DNA from: Malurus cyaneus samueli
Lineage: Eukaryota; Chordata; Aves; Passeriformes; Maluridae
Assembly: GCA_009741485.1 (NCBI GenBank)
Contig: CM019214.1
Location: 53,561,221-53,625,220 of the forward strand
Length of the DNA stretch: 64,000 nt
Reading direction: 5' to 3'
The first letter of the stretch is position 1, and the number at the start of each line of letters is the position of its first letter. The notes below the pieces were generated by a model that was not told the DNA's origin, did not search any database, and worked only from the letters and a program-made list of their open reading frames with translations. Shown in pieces: positions 48,001-60,960 of the stretch. Position numbers and translations under genes: made by a program.

Positions 48001-49313
48001 GATTTAATCCAAAACTTTACCATTTTTCATCTATTTACCAGCAGTGATTCCCTCATAAAGGTTCAAAAGGAAGAGATAATAAGTTCCCAGAAGGAGAGGC
48101 TGGAATTCCTGAAGGTGGCTAGCAGGAGAGCACAGCAAAAGGGACTGGGAATCCCAGGCTTCGATTTCTCTATGAATCATTCTCATACAAACTCTCCTTC
48201 CCTCTCTCCAGTATTTGCTGAAAGGTATACAAAGACAGGATACTGTGGAGAAATATTAAATCATTTTGTGTTGAAAGTAGTAATGTGCCACAGGGCTGGT
48301 ATATTTCTACTGACAGTCTCAGGTTTGTTTTGTGTGCTCATTTTTCATTTTATTTATTGATCTCATGGCTGGACTAAGACAAATCAAGACACTTAAACAT
48401 GCCTATTATGTCAATTCCACATTGCCACGACCTCTGCTCTTGATTAATGTGGCAGTGGAGGGGCTTCCCTTCCCTGTATTTTCTGAGGAGAGGAGAAGAT
48501 GCAGAAATATTGATGATCGTCTGTACCAGAAAGCTTATTCTGGCTCCCTTTGTTTCTCCTCCTTTTTTTCAGCAGTGCCTTTGTGAATACTCTGAAGATA
48601 TATTGAACTACTTTAAACACTGGTTTCTTCCCATTACCTTTTGCTTGTGCTTGGTAGCCCCTATCATACAGCAACTCTGCCTTCAGGCTTTAGAGGAGTC
48701 ATTTGTTCTCACTGATTCTGGCATCTCTCCTTACTGATGGCTGGAAAAGCTGGCTAAAGTCAGGATCAGAAGGAGGGAGGTGATCTGAGGGATGCAAAGC
48801 AGCAAAGCAAACCTTTGTGAGGAAGTGACTTCTCCATGTTTTGCCTGTGAAAAAGATATGTCCTTTCTTCACACCAGTTTCCTAACTGAGCATTAGGAGG
48901 TCACTGCATTTCAGAGGGCAACAACTCACCTCCTAGGCACTGTCTTGAAGGTGCTGACCATGATGTATTGCTTATGGGACATGTGGATCTTCCCAGCACA
49001 GCATGTCAAAGTTAGAACAGGGAAGATCAAGATCTACACCCCTTTGGTTGGTTTAGTCATGAAGGACAGAAAGACCTTCATGTGCTGGCGTCAGTGTCTC
49101 TCCTCCAGAAAGTTTTCTTTAAAAAAAAATAAAATTGCTGGATATTATAGAAAAACATGGTATTTCACAAAAGCAAAACCAAGTACTGGTATTCATCCAA
49201 TTATTCCAATAATATTTTCTTCAGCAAAATACGTAGCATGTCCCTTGCTTTTACACTTAGTTGCTGCTTGAATAGAAATCATTGACTCTTCTAACTGCCA
49301 AAGAAAATAATGT

Positions 49314-49317
<4 letters not shown>
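42076..49317. other. No gene seen
   Basis: Long AT-rich stretch. The longest frames are 128 codons minus (44511-44897) and 108 codons plus (48945-49271); both lack recognisable domains and flanking splice logic. No LINE, LTR or RNA gene is recognised by eye. Confidence 0.55.

Positions 49318-49357
<40 letters not shown>
49318..49357. repeat. T40 homopolymer
   Basis: Forty consecutive T, followed by a short purine-rich tract. Length is likely unreliable in any read technology. On the minus strand it would be an A tail, but no retrocopy is recognised next to it. Confidence 0.95.
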
Positions 49358-49361
<4 letters not shown>

Positions 49362-50733
49362 AAAGGACAGGAGGGGAGGGGGAAGTGAGGAATAATCCAT
49401 TCCAAAATTTTGGGAAAAAATTCTTAGGTTGGATTTACAAAAAATTCCAGCTGTGAGAGGCTGACACTATATAGCCCTAAGCCAGTGCCTGTCATTGTAT
49501 GATATGTGAGCACAACAAAGACTCCAGCTGGCTGATATCAGGGCTAATAGAGGCATTTTGGCTCATCTACCTGGTAGATCATTTGTCAGGATGTCACTTG
49601 TCTGTCCTTACCTTGAAGCCTATTTGGTTCTTTCGTTTCTTAACATCTTCATTTTATTATACTCAATTAGATCAAATGTCTATCCAAATCGAATGCCCTA
49701 AAATCAACAGATGCTTGTTAAGGTCTGTGAGGAATTATATTAGGGATAGTGGAAGGAGCAGCATTTTTCTCCCTCCTGCACGCTTTCTGCCAACACCTGG
49801 GGCTATTAAGATTCAGAAGTATGAGACATTGCAAGATTTTTATTAGCTGGTGGCACTGAGATGAAAACTTGAAGTTAGTGGGTGTACAGCATGTCTCTGC
49901 TGATTCACTAATGTTCTAAATTATTATGTCAGCTTTCAGATTTAGTTTGTGAACTTCTCCTAAGAAGAGCACTCCATCTTAAAATAACTTTCAAAATATA
50001 TTTTTAATCATATACATAGTAACAAAAGTCATCGTTGTGTGAGCTTGTTAGGTAAATAAATATTTGCATTTTTTTTCCTGAGACATATTCACAGATGCAG
50101 TGAGATTTACAGTGATAACACCAACAGATTAACATTGGCTATCAGGATGTTCATAATGTCATGAAGATCACTGAAAAGTACTCATTCCTCTGCTCTGTGT
50201 TGATGGGTGATTGAGTTGTACCAATTCAAAACCAATGAAATAGTGTGGTCTGTGCTGAGGATTGAGATGCTCAGTCACCTTGACTTTGCTGATGAGATGG
50301 CTTCACTTGTTCTAATTACAGATGATTAAAGCATTGCACACACGATTATGTCCTCTCACCCTACTCTACCTACTTTGTGAATATCACAAGAGAATCCATA
50401 TGAAATTATGCTAATAGACTTCACGCTACAACTGCTTACACATGATCTAAAATAAACTACTGACACTGGCAAAGAAAACTGGGTGATCCAGCTCCAGATA
50501 TGGTGAGGGAAAACTAAAATAAAATATAAAGGAAAGCTGATATGAATAGATGAATGAATGAATGAGGGTGTAAGAGTGACAGGTAAGAATATAACAGGGT
50601 TATATAGGAGCTCTCTTAATGCTAACAGCTCCCATTCAGGCAGTTCTCTGAACTTCCTCAGTTACTTTCAGAATAACTGTCCTTTTTTTTAATAGATAAT
50701 TTAATGGATCAATGCTGCATGTTTATATCGTTC
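49358..50733. other. No gene seen
   Basis: AT-rich sequence with a frame of 115 codons at 49499-49846 without domains, and a short GAAT microsatellite near 50552-50572. Confidence 0.55.
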
Positions 50734-50755
50734 TTTTTTTTTTTTTTTTTTTTTT
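50734..50755. repeat. T22 homopolymer
   Basis: Twenty-two consecutive T. Simple repeat with no associated element recognised. Confidence 0.95.
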
Positions 50756-51612
50756 AAGAAACTACAGTTGTTCATATCACAGTGGCCTGAAGAACTTTCT
50801 TTGTAAAAGGCAGCGGTAAGTATAGAACGACTGAATGAATCAGACTGCTTTTTTTGTAGGGTATAGAAGCTGAGTTATTCTTCATAGATCATGCAAATTG
50901 TAGAATAAAACACAGCTAATAATAGAACACACCTCATTGAGAAAATACAATAAAGTAAGGAAGTGGGGTTTTGACAGTACCAAAGAAAGATCAGGTTTAC
51001 TTTGGGCATAGTTATCAAAGAAGCCCAAGACAGTTCACTGTGGAAGTCATACAGTTTTAATTATTAATTAATTATATAGATGTCTCTAGAAACCTATGTT
51101 GTCATGGGCAGAGAGAGGTTGTGTGTTCAGGTACCCCAGTGATAAACATCTGGGTAACATTACGCACTGCAATCCCAGCACATTTGCTCCATCAGGAATC
51201 TTCATTTTAGGCATCTACAATGTAAAATCCTTCACCTGAGCTAGTTATGCAAACTTCTTTCGGAGTCAAGAGAGACCAACAAGTGCTTCTGCAGCACAGT
51301 CTTTCTCCTCTGAGTCAGAGCTCCACATTGAGATAAAATAGACTGTACTGAGTGTCCACTGACCATAGTCACCTCAGACTAAAGGAAACCAAGAGAATGA
51401 TCTCAGATACCAATCCCAGAGGCTGTAGTCCTCCAAAGTCAGGTGAGATTGAAAAGACAAAAAGGGAGATAAGGGAAATTATCAGTGAGGGTGGGACTCA
51501 GGGAAGTATGATTCACAGGTGATCTATGTAAGATACTAGTTCATAATTTTTTCACCTTTCAGTTCCAGGAAAATCAAAGAAGAGTATCTTAACAGCTGTT
51601 TTTATCAAAAGG
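50756..51612. other. No gene seen
   Basis: AT-rich sequence; no frame, repeat or RNA gene recognised. Confidence 0.55.
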
Positions 51613-51671
51613 CACACTTTAAAATGGAAGGTACACTTTAAAATGGAAGCTACATTTTAAAATGGAAGGTG
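51613..51671. repeat. 19-bp tandem repeat, three copies
   Basis: Three adjacent units sharing the core TTTAAAATGGAAG with one or two changes per unit. A small minisatellite with no sign of function. Confidence 0.88.
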
Positions 51672-53552
51672 GAAAAAAAAGGTAAAGAAGTTACAGTAAG
51701 AGGAAATCATTTGCTTGTTTCTTGAATGAAAAGATGGTGTACCCTATAACAAACCTGTAAAGCTGCACAGCTGAAATAGTCCTTAGGAGAATTGTTTCGG
51801 AGAACTTTAGTTCATCATCTGTGTTTCTACACCTTTCTTGATAAATTCTGAAAAAAATTAATTGTTTTGCCATAGATCACATCTGAACAATGAACAAGTG
51901 TTTGCTATTCTGAATCGCTCTAAATTTAATTAAATGTTGATTATATAAATCTTTACATGTTTGTAGTAGACAATTTTAAGGATATGGAGTAACTTAATTT
52001 AGACATAATGATACAGATAAGATTACTTAAGAGAAATACATCATTATAAGGAAGCCGAGGATATGTCACCATGATGCATAAAAACTGATAGCAGGCTAAT
52101 TACACCAGGAGAGGATTTTTGTCATGCTTCACTGGAGGGGCAGATACATTGTGTCTTTTGCAGATTAAAAAAAAGAAGTATTTAGAATTATCTGTCCTTT
52201 TAGGTCTAATAACAACCAAAAGCAAAGAAAATGGTCTAATCTTGGGCTTTTTTTCCCCAAAGACCTTCAACAGAGCAAGGATAAAAAATAATTTTAAAGC
52301 TCTTCTCCTGTTTTGAAAGGTTTGACATTTAGGGCCCACCTTTCTGAACTCTTGATGTGTCCTTCAGGAATGTGAAAGCGAATGCCTTCTGGGCATATCT
52401 GTTATGATATCACATGACCTCTTTGGGAATAATTCCTGTCCTCCTCTACAATACTTCGATAAGAGAAATTTATAAAGTCACAATCCACACATTCCTGATG
52501 AAAATCAAAGCTGAATGAATGTATTTTAAGCCCAGCTGGCAAATAAGCACCAAGGAGACATTTTCTCAACTCTATCCCAGCCAAAACTAGGACAGGGATG
52601 TTGCAGAAAATTTAAGTACAACATCAGGGTTTTCTCACATGCGGTTTCCCGTACTACTCCCTGTGAAGTTTATATTTGGATTAGTATTCAACTGTATTGT
52701 CTACATTCTGTTGAATATTACAACAACAGGTGTGCATAGAAAACAGATGAGATGTGAAGGGCTGTGAATTAATTTAAACTTTAGTCATTCTGAATAGGTA
52801 TTGCATTAATTTTCAAGATGATGTGTTTTGTCATGAAAGTCTTACACAAGCAAAATGGGATTGCTACTTTTGGCTAAAATTGTTCAGCTAATTGCATGAG
52901 GATTAGTAAAAGCTGAGGGAAATGTAACATTGGCATTTGTTTATTTCTAGGCCAATGAAACACAACAATGAGTTGTGTTGTTTATTTAAGAAGGGTTTCC
53001 TGGCCATATGGTTGTCTTTGATATAAACCTAGGGAAAGCTTTTCTCTCTCCTCTAACTCAACACCCTCATACACGTCCTTGGTTTTGTACTTAAATCCTA
53101 AATCTCTTATTTGATCAGTCCCAGAACCATGACAATTCTGTGGAATACTGCAAGGCTCATGTAAGTAACATGCAACTATTTCTAACAGCATAGAAATTTT
53201 AAGTGTTCAACCTGGAGGCTGCATTGACAGCTTTCTGGGAGTTGGCTCAGGCTTTGTATTCCATCGTTACTCTGCACAAGAGTCAGCTGTGATCTGGTTT
53301 CTATTGATTTGCTAGAACCCTAAATTAATCTTGCAAGAAAATTGCAATCAAATTAACATCAAAAAATTCTTGAATTATGGGCCAGTTAATAGTAAAGCAA
53401 TTTATAACAAAGGCAGGAGAAAAGGGTACGTGCTTTGGGCTATTTTCAAAGGCCTTATTAAGAATGGTGTCTAAAATTCTGTGCCAGCTCCTCACCTGAA
53501 AATAACTGCTTTGTGAAACACTGAGATAGATGAAAAAAAATTAGTGATTGGC
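51672..53552. other. No gene seen
   Basis: AT-rich sequence with frames under 80 codons on either strand, none assignable. No repeat recognised. Confidence 0.55.
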
Positions 53553-54079
53553 TGCTGTCTAGACTTGAGAGGTGATCCCATGAAAACCTCATGAAGCTTA
53601 ACGAGACCGAGTGCAAGGTCATGCTTGACTATCCCAACCACAAATAGAGGCTGGGTGGATATTGGATTGAGAGCAGCCCTGAGGGGCAGGACTTAGAGAT
53701 GTTGGTTGGCAAGAAACTCAATGTGAGCTGGCAACATAAATCCAACTGAGTCCTGCAACCTCCCAGTATGTAAAGGAGCCTACGGGAGGACCCGAGTGAG
53801 ACATTTTGCAAGGGCATGTAGTGTTAAGACAAGGAGTAATGGCTGCAAACCAACAGACAGTAGGTTTAGGAAGAGATTCTTCACTCTGAGAGTGATGAGG
53901 TTGCCCAGAGAAGCTGTGGATGCCCCATCCCTGTAATGTTCAGGGCCATGTTCAGTGGGGATTTGAGCAACCTGATCTAGTGAAAGGTGGCCCTGCCCAT
54001 GGCAGGGCGGGTTATAACTAGATAATTTTAAGGTCTCTTCCAACCCAAACCATTCTATGATTCTATGATTCTATGATTT
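53553..54079 (+). mobile_element. CR1 LINE 3' end with octamer tail
   Basis: Plus-orientation CR1. It starts in the end of the reverse-transcriptase ORF region (AACCTCATGAAGCTTAAC-type words near 53587) and runs through GCAGCCCTGAGGGGCAGGAC (53673-53692), the 3' UTR blocks near 53840-54020 and AGGTCTCTTCCAACCC, then ends in ATTCTATG repeats at 54051-54078. Around 53757-53780 two parts that are normally some hundreds of bases apart are adjacent, so an internal deletion is inferred. This is the best taxonomic marker in the window: it fits birds or other reptiles. It is non-coding as it stands. Confidence 0.95.
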
Positions 54080-57000
54080 GGTGAGTTCAAGAAATAAAAA
54101 AATGTGTATTGCCTACATATAAAATGTAATTGGAGTTGCGTATGGTTCTAGTACAAATGGAGAGATTGCTTTTCACAGCCTGCCAGTTTGGCAGGCACTG
54201 AACCTAGAGGGTAGGTTTTGTTGTCTCACTTTGGCTAGTGTTAACTTTATTTGGTTGGAGGGCAGATTTTTCACAAGGAGACAACCAAGGTCTGAAATAG
54301 TTATGAGCTTGGCAAACACTTTGGAACAAGCAACAGCAGAAACCTAAGCTGCTGGCTGCTGGTGATAGTGTTTTAAGTATATCAGTTACAGAGACACACG
54401 TATATGGTGGAGCTCCATCTGTTCGCATGTTTTTCTCCTTATTTAAAATTATTAAAAAAATATTATGTTTGCAATCTCAGATGGTGCTATTTACAAGGAA
54501 GATACCTTAGCAGACCAAACACCCCCAATGCATGCTGGAATATCCTGTTTCTCTCTGTTTTAACAGTGGAAATCCTGTCTTGGCATAGCAAATGCATGTA
54601 ACCACTGCACCTCTTAAATCACATAAAGACCTCCAAGGCAGAAATAACTTCAACATGACTATGGAAAGAGGTCTCTGCAGCTGTGTGGCTGCACCTGCTT
54701 TTTGTGATGTGTCCTGCAGAGGATGCACTAAATTTGCTAGCGCTAAGATTTACTTCTCCAGGTTCCTTCCATGCTGGCGTACATCTGTTCTGTAACCCCT
54801 TCATCTGGCTAATTCACACCAGGCAAAACAAAACACAAACTCACTAAAATGCATGCAAGACTATGTGCTTTGATTACATTTTCAAATATAATCTTTGTTA
54901 GAGAGTCACCGCAACTCAAATAGCTCTTTTTTTTTAAGAGCAGTACAAGATTTATCAGTAGTAGTTACAAAGTTTTCCATTGCCAACCACATTAATGTCT
55001 AAAGGCAGAGCATTATCTCCCCAGCTGCTGCAAATGGGAGTAATTTCTCAGTGGTTTAGTAGAGATGTATTGATTTACACTGATTGTGGATCTGGCTCAA
55101 CCCATCTACCTGTTACAGCGCTAACAATATTTCATGAATAAAAATGTTGGCTGGCAGCAGATGATGAAATCCACAGGATTTATATCGAACTCCTCTCTTT
55201 TGAAATGGATTGCAGAATGTGAATATCTTGTGATTCACATCCTAATCCTCAGCATTCTCTGTATCCTTACAAGGCTCCCAATGTATAACATTTTGTGAGG
55301 CAAGTGCTTTACATAACAAGAGTCTACCTTTTCTTTATAGCTTTCTCTTAAAATATTAAACTTACTTTTCCATCTCTGCAGCACAAAGACAAAACATCAA
55401 GGATTTTAAGCAGCCTTTGCTGCACCAGAGTCTAAGCTCTGTCTAAATTTGCCTGAATTTGAAAGAATGTCTGGGAACAAAGACCTTCATGTTGGCTTTA
55501 ACAGCACTCTTGTACAAGCAGCGCGCTTTGGACACATGTCAGGAAGCGAAACCCTATAGCAGCAGATTTTACACTGAATGTAGCTGCTCTTTTAGGAGCT
55601 GTTGGGAAGAATTATGGGCTCTGAGGGTTTAATCCTGAAATGTTCTGAGTATCTCTCCACGTGGCTGAGTGCCATCCCTTCACACAGCATCCAGTGAGAA
55701 CAGAGGGTGCTGGTACTTCTAAGAGATGGAAATACCTTGGAGGATTTGACTCTAATCCTTAGTCAAGACAAATCACCAATGGAATTTAATGTGAGTTTGG
55801 CCTAAGCAAAATCATGGAGTGGGGTAGTGATGGAATTTAATGCAAGTTTGGCCTAAGAAAACTCATGGGGTGGGGTAGAGATGTGTTAATCTAGCTGTGA
55901 TTTAATAAATAGAAGGCATCAAGCCAGACTTTTTTCCCTGCTTTGTTCTTCTTTGTGCTTCTCAGGCATAGAAAAGTAGATTTTAAAATCAAGGACAAAT
56001 TTACACCTCTGCTATGTTTTCCACTGCACTGTATTGTGCAAAGTGTTGTGTCTAAAAAAAAACCACAGACCTTGTGCCACTCACTTTGATGAGAGCACTG
56101 GACAATTAATACTGAAATTTTCCAGGAGAACACTGTGGTGCAGAATGATGTTTGAGTGACAATAGTATACCGCAAATATTTTGTGAGAAAGAAGAAGATG
56201 GGAGCATTTTTGAAAATTTTGAAGTGAGTTAAAATGTTCATCAAACTAATTTGAGGAAAAGACTGAGATACAGTGAAGTCACAAGCAACATATTCTGTTA
56301 GTTACCCTGCATTTGAAGGCTGAAGAGTAGAAGACATTAATTTTATTTACTTTGAAATGCATGTAGAGTAAAAGCTGAGAATGTTATTTTCTACTTGCTT
56401 TCATTCTGCTTTGGGGGCTTGCCCTGCATTAACGACTGAAACATCGTATTTGTTTTGTGGCATGGATAGGAGAAAAAGAGAAATCAGGGGCAGAGATTAG
56501 TAAAATCCAGAGGTGTCATTCAGAGAGTTGGAAAATGTTTCCCAGCTCTTTCTCTCCAATTACTGCAGCAGTATCTACTATCAGCAGCCTGGGATAGATC
56601 CTAACAACCATGAGGAGCAGTATCCAGTCCCAAAAGAAGCCCTTCCTAGAGATGTGTGAATCACAGACTGCAGTTTCACATTATTCTCCATTGGAGATGA
56701 GATTCACCTCCTTAGCTTCCTGAATAAAGGTGATGATGCATGAAATAAATGTCTAAGTCATGACCTCAGAGCTGATGGAGAGGTGTTCAGTTGCCTAGGC
56801 GTGAGTATCAGGTTTCATTTGGGATTCCATAGGGTATCCTGCAGGTATCCTAGGGTAGTCAAGATATCTGCATGAGGCTAGTAGGTTTGATACATTTCTA
56901 ACAACTGACCAGTGGCTTTCTGAAGTGGCATCTGTAAACTTGGCAGAGTGCTCTGAGGTGCTTAAAGCGACTTTTGATGCTCTGTTTTAATGATCTGTAC

Positions 57001-59499
57001 CCCAGCTATCAAACCTGGCTTGCAGCTGCTCCTTCTGAAAACCAGAAAGTCTTCAGAAAGTCTTCCCTGTCATATCTGCCAGCCTTGTGAGTGTATCTTG
57101 AATGCACCAGATGGCTGTGTCTGAGCAGCTGAGACAAACTACAGATATCTGCTTACTCTAACAGGAGCCTTAACTCATGTGTAAACACCTACACCAAGAT
57201 GCCTAAATGCATGTCTGCAGTGTGCAGCTGACTCCTGCTCTGTCAGTTCACTGAGTTGCCCATGCATGGATGTCTAAATGTATTTAAGAAGTCTTAAGTT
57301 ACGTGAGTCTTTGCACAGAATTAGTAGTGAGGACACAGGGCCCATGTAAGAACCTTCTCCTTCTGCAGTGGCAGTTTGGGACACCACAGCATCAGCTACT
57401 ATATTCAGTTGAATTCAGCTCTGAATGCACTCTCCACAAGTAAATAAGAGATAAATTACTTGTATAGTGAATAACTTTGATTGGTTTTTTGCTCTTTGTA
57501 GCTGATCTGGGAAAAGCATTGCAACTGTTAATGTGCCTGAATCACTTCAAAAAGCTAAAAAGGCAGAGTAAATAGAGGTCCTGGTTTTCCCCAAAGAAGT
57601 CTGTTGGAGTTCTAGAAAAGAGAGAGCCTGCAGGCACAGATTTGTTTATGTCTGAAGTGCATCTGATGTTGTGGATATGTCTTTTCATTATAGCTGTATA
57701 TTTGTCCCATTTAGTCATATCAAGACTCTTCTTATATTGGGTAAAAAGTATGTTTATTAGGAGAGGAGTTAAAACACTGCTAAGGAGCTTTTTTTTCATA
57801 TGCAGAGAATCGGAGTCAATACTAAAGAGGAGGTCATTCAGAATTGCACCAGTAACTGGTTGAAGCCATTTTATTTTGTGGGAAAAATAATGTGTCAGAG
57901 AATCTGGATATCGCATAAAGGAAGATGACTCTCATACCATACTTTGGCTCTTGAGAGAGAGTAGTGACAAGTCTACACATTTGTATTAAGTGAGAAATAT
58001 GGGGTTACTTTTTGTTTTCTGCCCTGGATTTAACACTAAAGACAGAAAACATAAAATCACCAGGTTTTGAGCAAGCAACATGTGGACTTGGCAGGAATGT
58101 TCATCATACAGAAACTGGCTGCCTTAAAGAGGTTGTGGCACAGTGCTGATTGGGAGGCATGATAGTCCTGGAGAGATAAATCTCACCTACATAGTTCTGT
58201 GCATGTTTATCGAGTCTTGCTTTGTAGGAGGGGCACTAAATCAGTCTATGTAGGCACAGGAGGCTGGGCATGTCGGGATTAGTGGGCACAGCAGATCAAT
58301 GGCATTGCACATGCACCATAAACATGACATCTGTGACACCTCCTGCAGTGCTTCTGTGGCGTATGTGCAATTTATCAGCACCTGCTTAGACACTGCTTCT
58401 TTCCCATCAGTACAGGGATCCTGGGGAAGCAGCTGGCAGCTGAAAAATTATGGTAAAACACGAGTTCCACATATTTTTCTTCTCCCTTTTCATAAAGAAG
58501 TCATTAATGAATGGGAAATGAATGACTCTAAGAACATGACCTCAACAACCTTATCTACTTATAAATAAAAAGTATTTTACCTGTTCACCTAAAACGTGCA
58601 TCTTAGAATATCTGTAGCATATAACAAAGAAAGTGAAAGACAGCTACATATCTGTATCATGCATGACATCTTCGAAATTAGGCTTGCTGGACCATAGATT
58701 TGTGCATAGCAAGTCATAAACACATAGAGATAACTGTCTTTAAAAAAATGCAAAAGCTTTTGTATCCAAATATTGAATAGTATAGAATATAAGATAATAG
58801 AATATAAGAGAAAAGAAAATCTACTTCCGTTTACTAAAACTAATTGCCAGTTGAGCTTCCTTATGGCAGAATTTGACATGATCCCTAGCATAGTCCACTT
58901 GTCATATCCTTGTCATTTTTTATTTAGAATGACAAAAGTTTTGGTCTTGCATTAATTTGTAATGGTTTCTACTCTTCCATGTGCATGTAAACCCTTGTAT
59001 TTCCCCATTCTTTTAAAACCCTACACAATAATATTTGAGTGCCCTGCATGTTGTTTGCCTTGGGTATTGTAGCAAAATCTAACCCTCTCAGGAGTGCTTT
59101 GCATCTATTATGGTTACACCTGACTGCAGTGTTCCAGATCCATCAGATTGATGGGAGCCTGAGGCAGAGCAAAACGGCCCTGGATGCACTGACTGGGCAG
59201 CAACAGCAAATGACAAACAGGATGGCTTTCCTTGTCCATAACTGTTTCTGGTTCTTTTTGTAACAGCTGTGTACAGCATGGTAAATTTGAATCGGACATG
59301 ATGTATATAGGAAAAAACAGCTCTGGTGAAAGTGCTGCTCTTGCAGCTTGAAATCAAATCTAAGGTTACAGCCCATGTAACTTGAGAAATCAACTTGAAT
59401 CCATACATCAGGCTGCAAGTGAAAGAACCCTGCTAAAAGAAGGGTAGTGTTACATCTAAACACTACCTAGCCCAGGCTAACTATCCAGATTCCTGCTAG
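54080..59499. other. No gene seen
   Basis: AT-rich sequence with unassigned frames up to 124 codons (57542-57916 minus). The tandem duplication at 55780-55881 is the only clear structure. Words near 57180-57290 recall old avian repeats but not firmly enough to name. Confidence 0.5.
55780..55881. repeat. 51-bp tandem duplication (2 copies)
   Basis: Two adjacent 51-bp units beginning TGGAATTTAATG at 55780 and TGGAATTTAATGC at 55831, about 90% identical. A single old duplication event. Confidence 0.88.
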
Positions 59500-60185
59500 A
59501 CTTCAAGCATGTGAAGGGGATGTGGTAAGAAAAGCCAAAACCTATCTGACTTGAGTTTGCTGAGGGAACTCAAGGTCAGAAAAAGTCAGGAGGAAATGTA
59601 GGCAAAATGCTGCTGAATGGGACAGGAAATCTGGTGCCACAGGATATTGGAAAGACCAAAGACTCCTTGCATCACTTTTTACTGTCAACACTGACCTTCA
59701 GGAATCTCAAGGCCATGAGACAAGAGACAAAGTCTGGAGTGAGGAATTCTTTCCCTCAGTGGAGGAAGATCAGGTTAGGGAGCACAGAAATTAATTAGGC
59801 ACACACAAGAGACTTTATGGGAGGGACTCACTGACCAACGTCATTGTGATGGCAGCCTCTACTATTTTGGAAAGATCCTTAATGACCTAGGTAATAGAAT
59901 AAAAGGGACCCTCAGGAGTTTTCCAGACAATATGAGACTGGGAGGAGTAGTTGATAAGACATGTGGCTGTGCTGCCATTCAGAGGAGCTTTGACAGACCG
60001 GAGAAAGGAGCTGACAGAAATCTGTTGCACTCCAAGAAAGGGAAGAGTGCTACATCTGGGGAGGAATAACTCCATGAACTTGCATGTGCTGGGGGATTAA
60101 CCATCATGGAAGCAGCTTTGCAGTAAGAAATCTGGGGTTCTAGGGCTAAGCTGGTCACAAACCAGAAATGGGCCCTTCCATAGCA
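59500..60185 (+). mobile_element. CR1 LINE fragment (end of ORF2 region)
   Basis: Plus-orientation CR1 similarity: a GGGACCCTCA start (59907) to ACTGGGAGGAGTAG block, GGCTGTGCTGCCATTCAGAG near 59963-59982, AAAGGGAAGAGTGCTACATC near 60037 and CTGGGGAGGAATAAC near 60055. The part before 59880 is less clear. It encodes no intact protein: several frames and stops interrupt it. It probably belongs to the same insertion as 60655-60960, separated by about 470 bases of unlike sequence. Confidence 0.75.
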
Positions 60186-60654
60186 GAGAGAAAACAGTAA
60201 CTTTTCTATTTGCCTGAATCAAGCCTTAGATCCCCTCTGCTTATTGTAGAGCTTAGACACCTACACCACATGAGGGGAGGAATATAGTCACCTAAACACA
60301 GTCTTCTAGCATCATTTGTAATACCACAAGATCTGTCAGGGGCCTGGTCTGTAGCTGCTGTTCCAAGAGGGTGCAAGTTTCCCACAGGTCCGGTGTCTCA
60401 TCCGCTATGCCCATGTACTGATTATTCAAGTAATTTCAAACAGCAGTAGCTACTGAACCCTGGAGCTGAATGCAGCTACCGAAGTCCTGTAAATAGTTAC
60501 AGTCTTTAAATAGTTAAACCTACAACAGATAAATCCAGGTCTAAGTGCAAATATTCACTGCTCATTTCATAGAAACCAAAAAGTAGCTTGAGGCTTCTAT
60601 GGACCTGAAGTGTTTTCTGCCTAAAAGCCAGTTTCTTACAATTTTCTTGTGAGA
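60186..60654. other. Sequence between two CR1 parts
   Basis: About 470 bases that do not resemble the CR1 middle expected here. It may be a nested insertion or a diverged unrelated stretch. No ends, target duplication or coding frame identified. Confidence 0.45.
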
Positions 60655-60960
60655 TGAAGTGGAGGGGCAAGCACCAATCTCCTCTCTCAGGTGACCCTCT
60701 GACAAGAGAATGGCCTGAAGTTTTGTCAGGGAAGGTTTAGGTTAGCTATTAGAAAAAGGGTGTTGGGCAGTGGAACAGGTTCCCCAGGGAAGTGGTCACA
60801 GCATAAAGCTTGACAGAGGCCAAGAAATGTTTGGACAACATCCTCAGGCACATTGTGTGACTCTTGGGGATGTCCTGTGCAGGGCTAAGAGCTGCACTTC
60901 ATGACGCTTGTGGATCACTTCCAGCTCAGAATATTCCACAATTCTGATTCTGTAATTCTC
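60655..60960 (+). mobile_element. CR1 LINE 3' end
   Basis: Clear plus-orientation CR1 3' end: AATGGCCTGAAG, GGTTTAGGTTAG, GGAACAGGTTCCCCAGGGAA (60772-60791), GTGTGACTCTTGGGGATG and a decayed terminal octamer region (TTCTGATTCTGTAATTCT near 60941-60958). Non-coding 3' UTR, 5'-truncated or interrupted by 60186-60654. Confidence 0.92.

Noticed and set aside
57186..60270. Shared word ACACCTACACCA at ~57187 and ~60259 as a repeat family
   Set aside because: Only about 12 bases match and the flanks do not align; could be chance or very old repeat decay.
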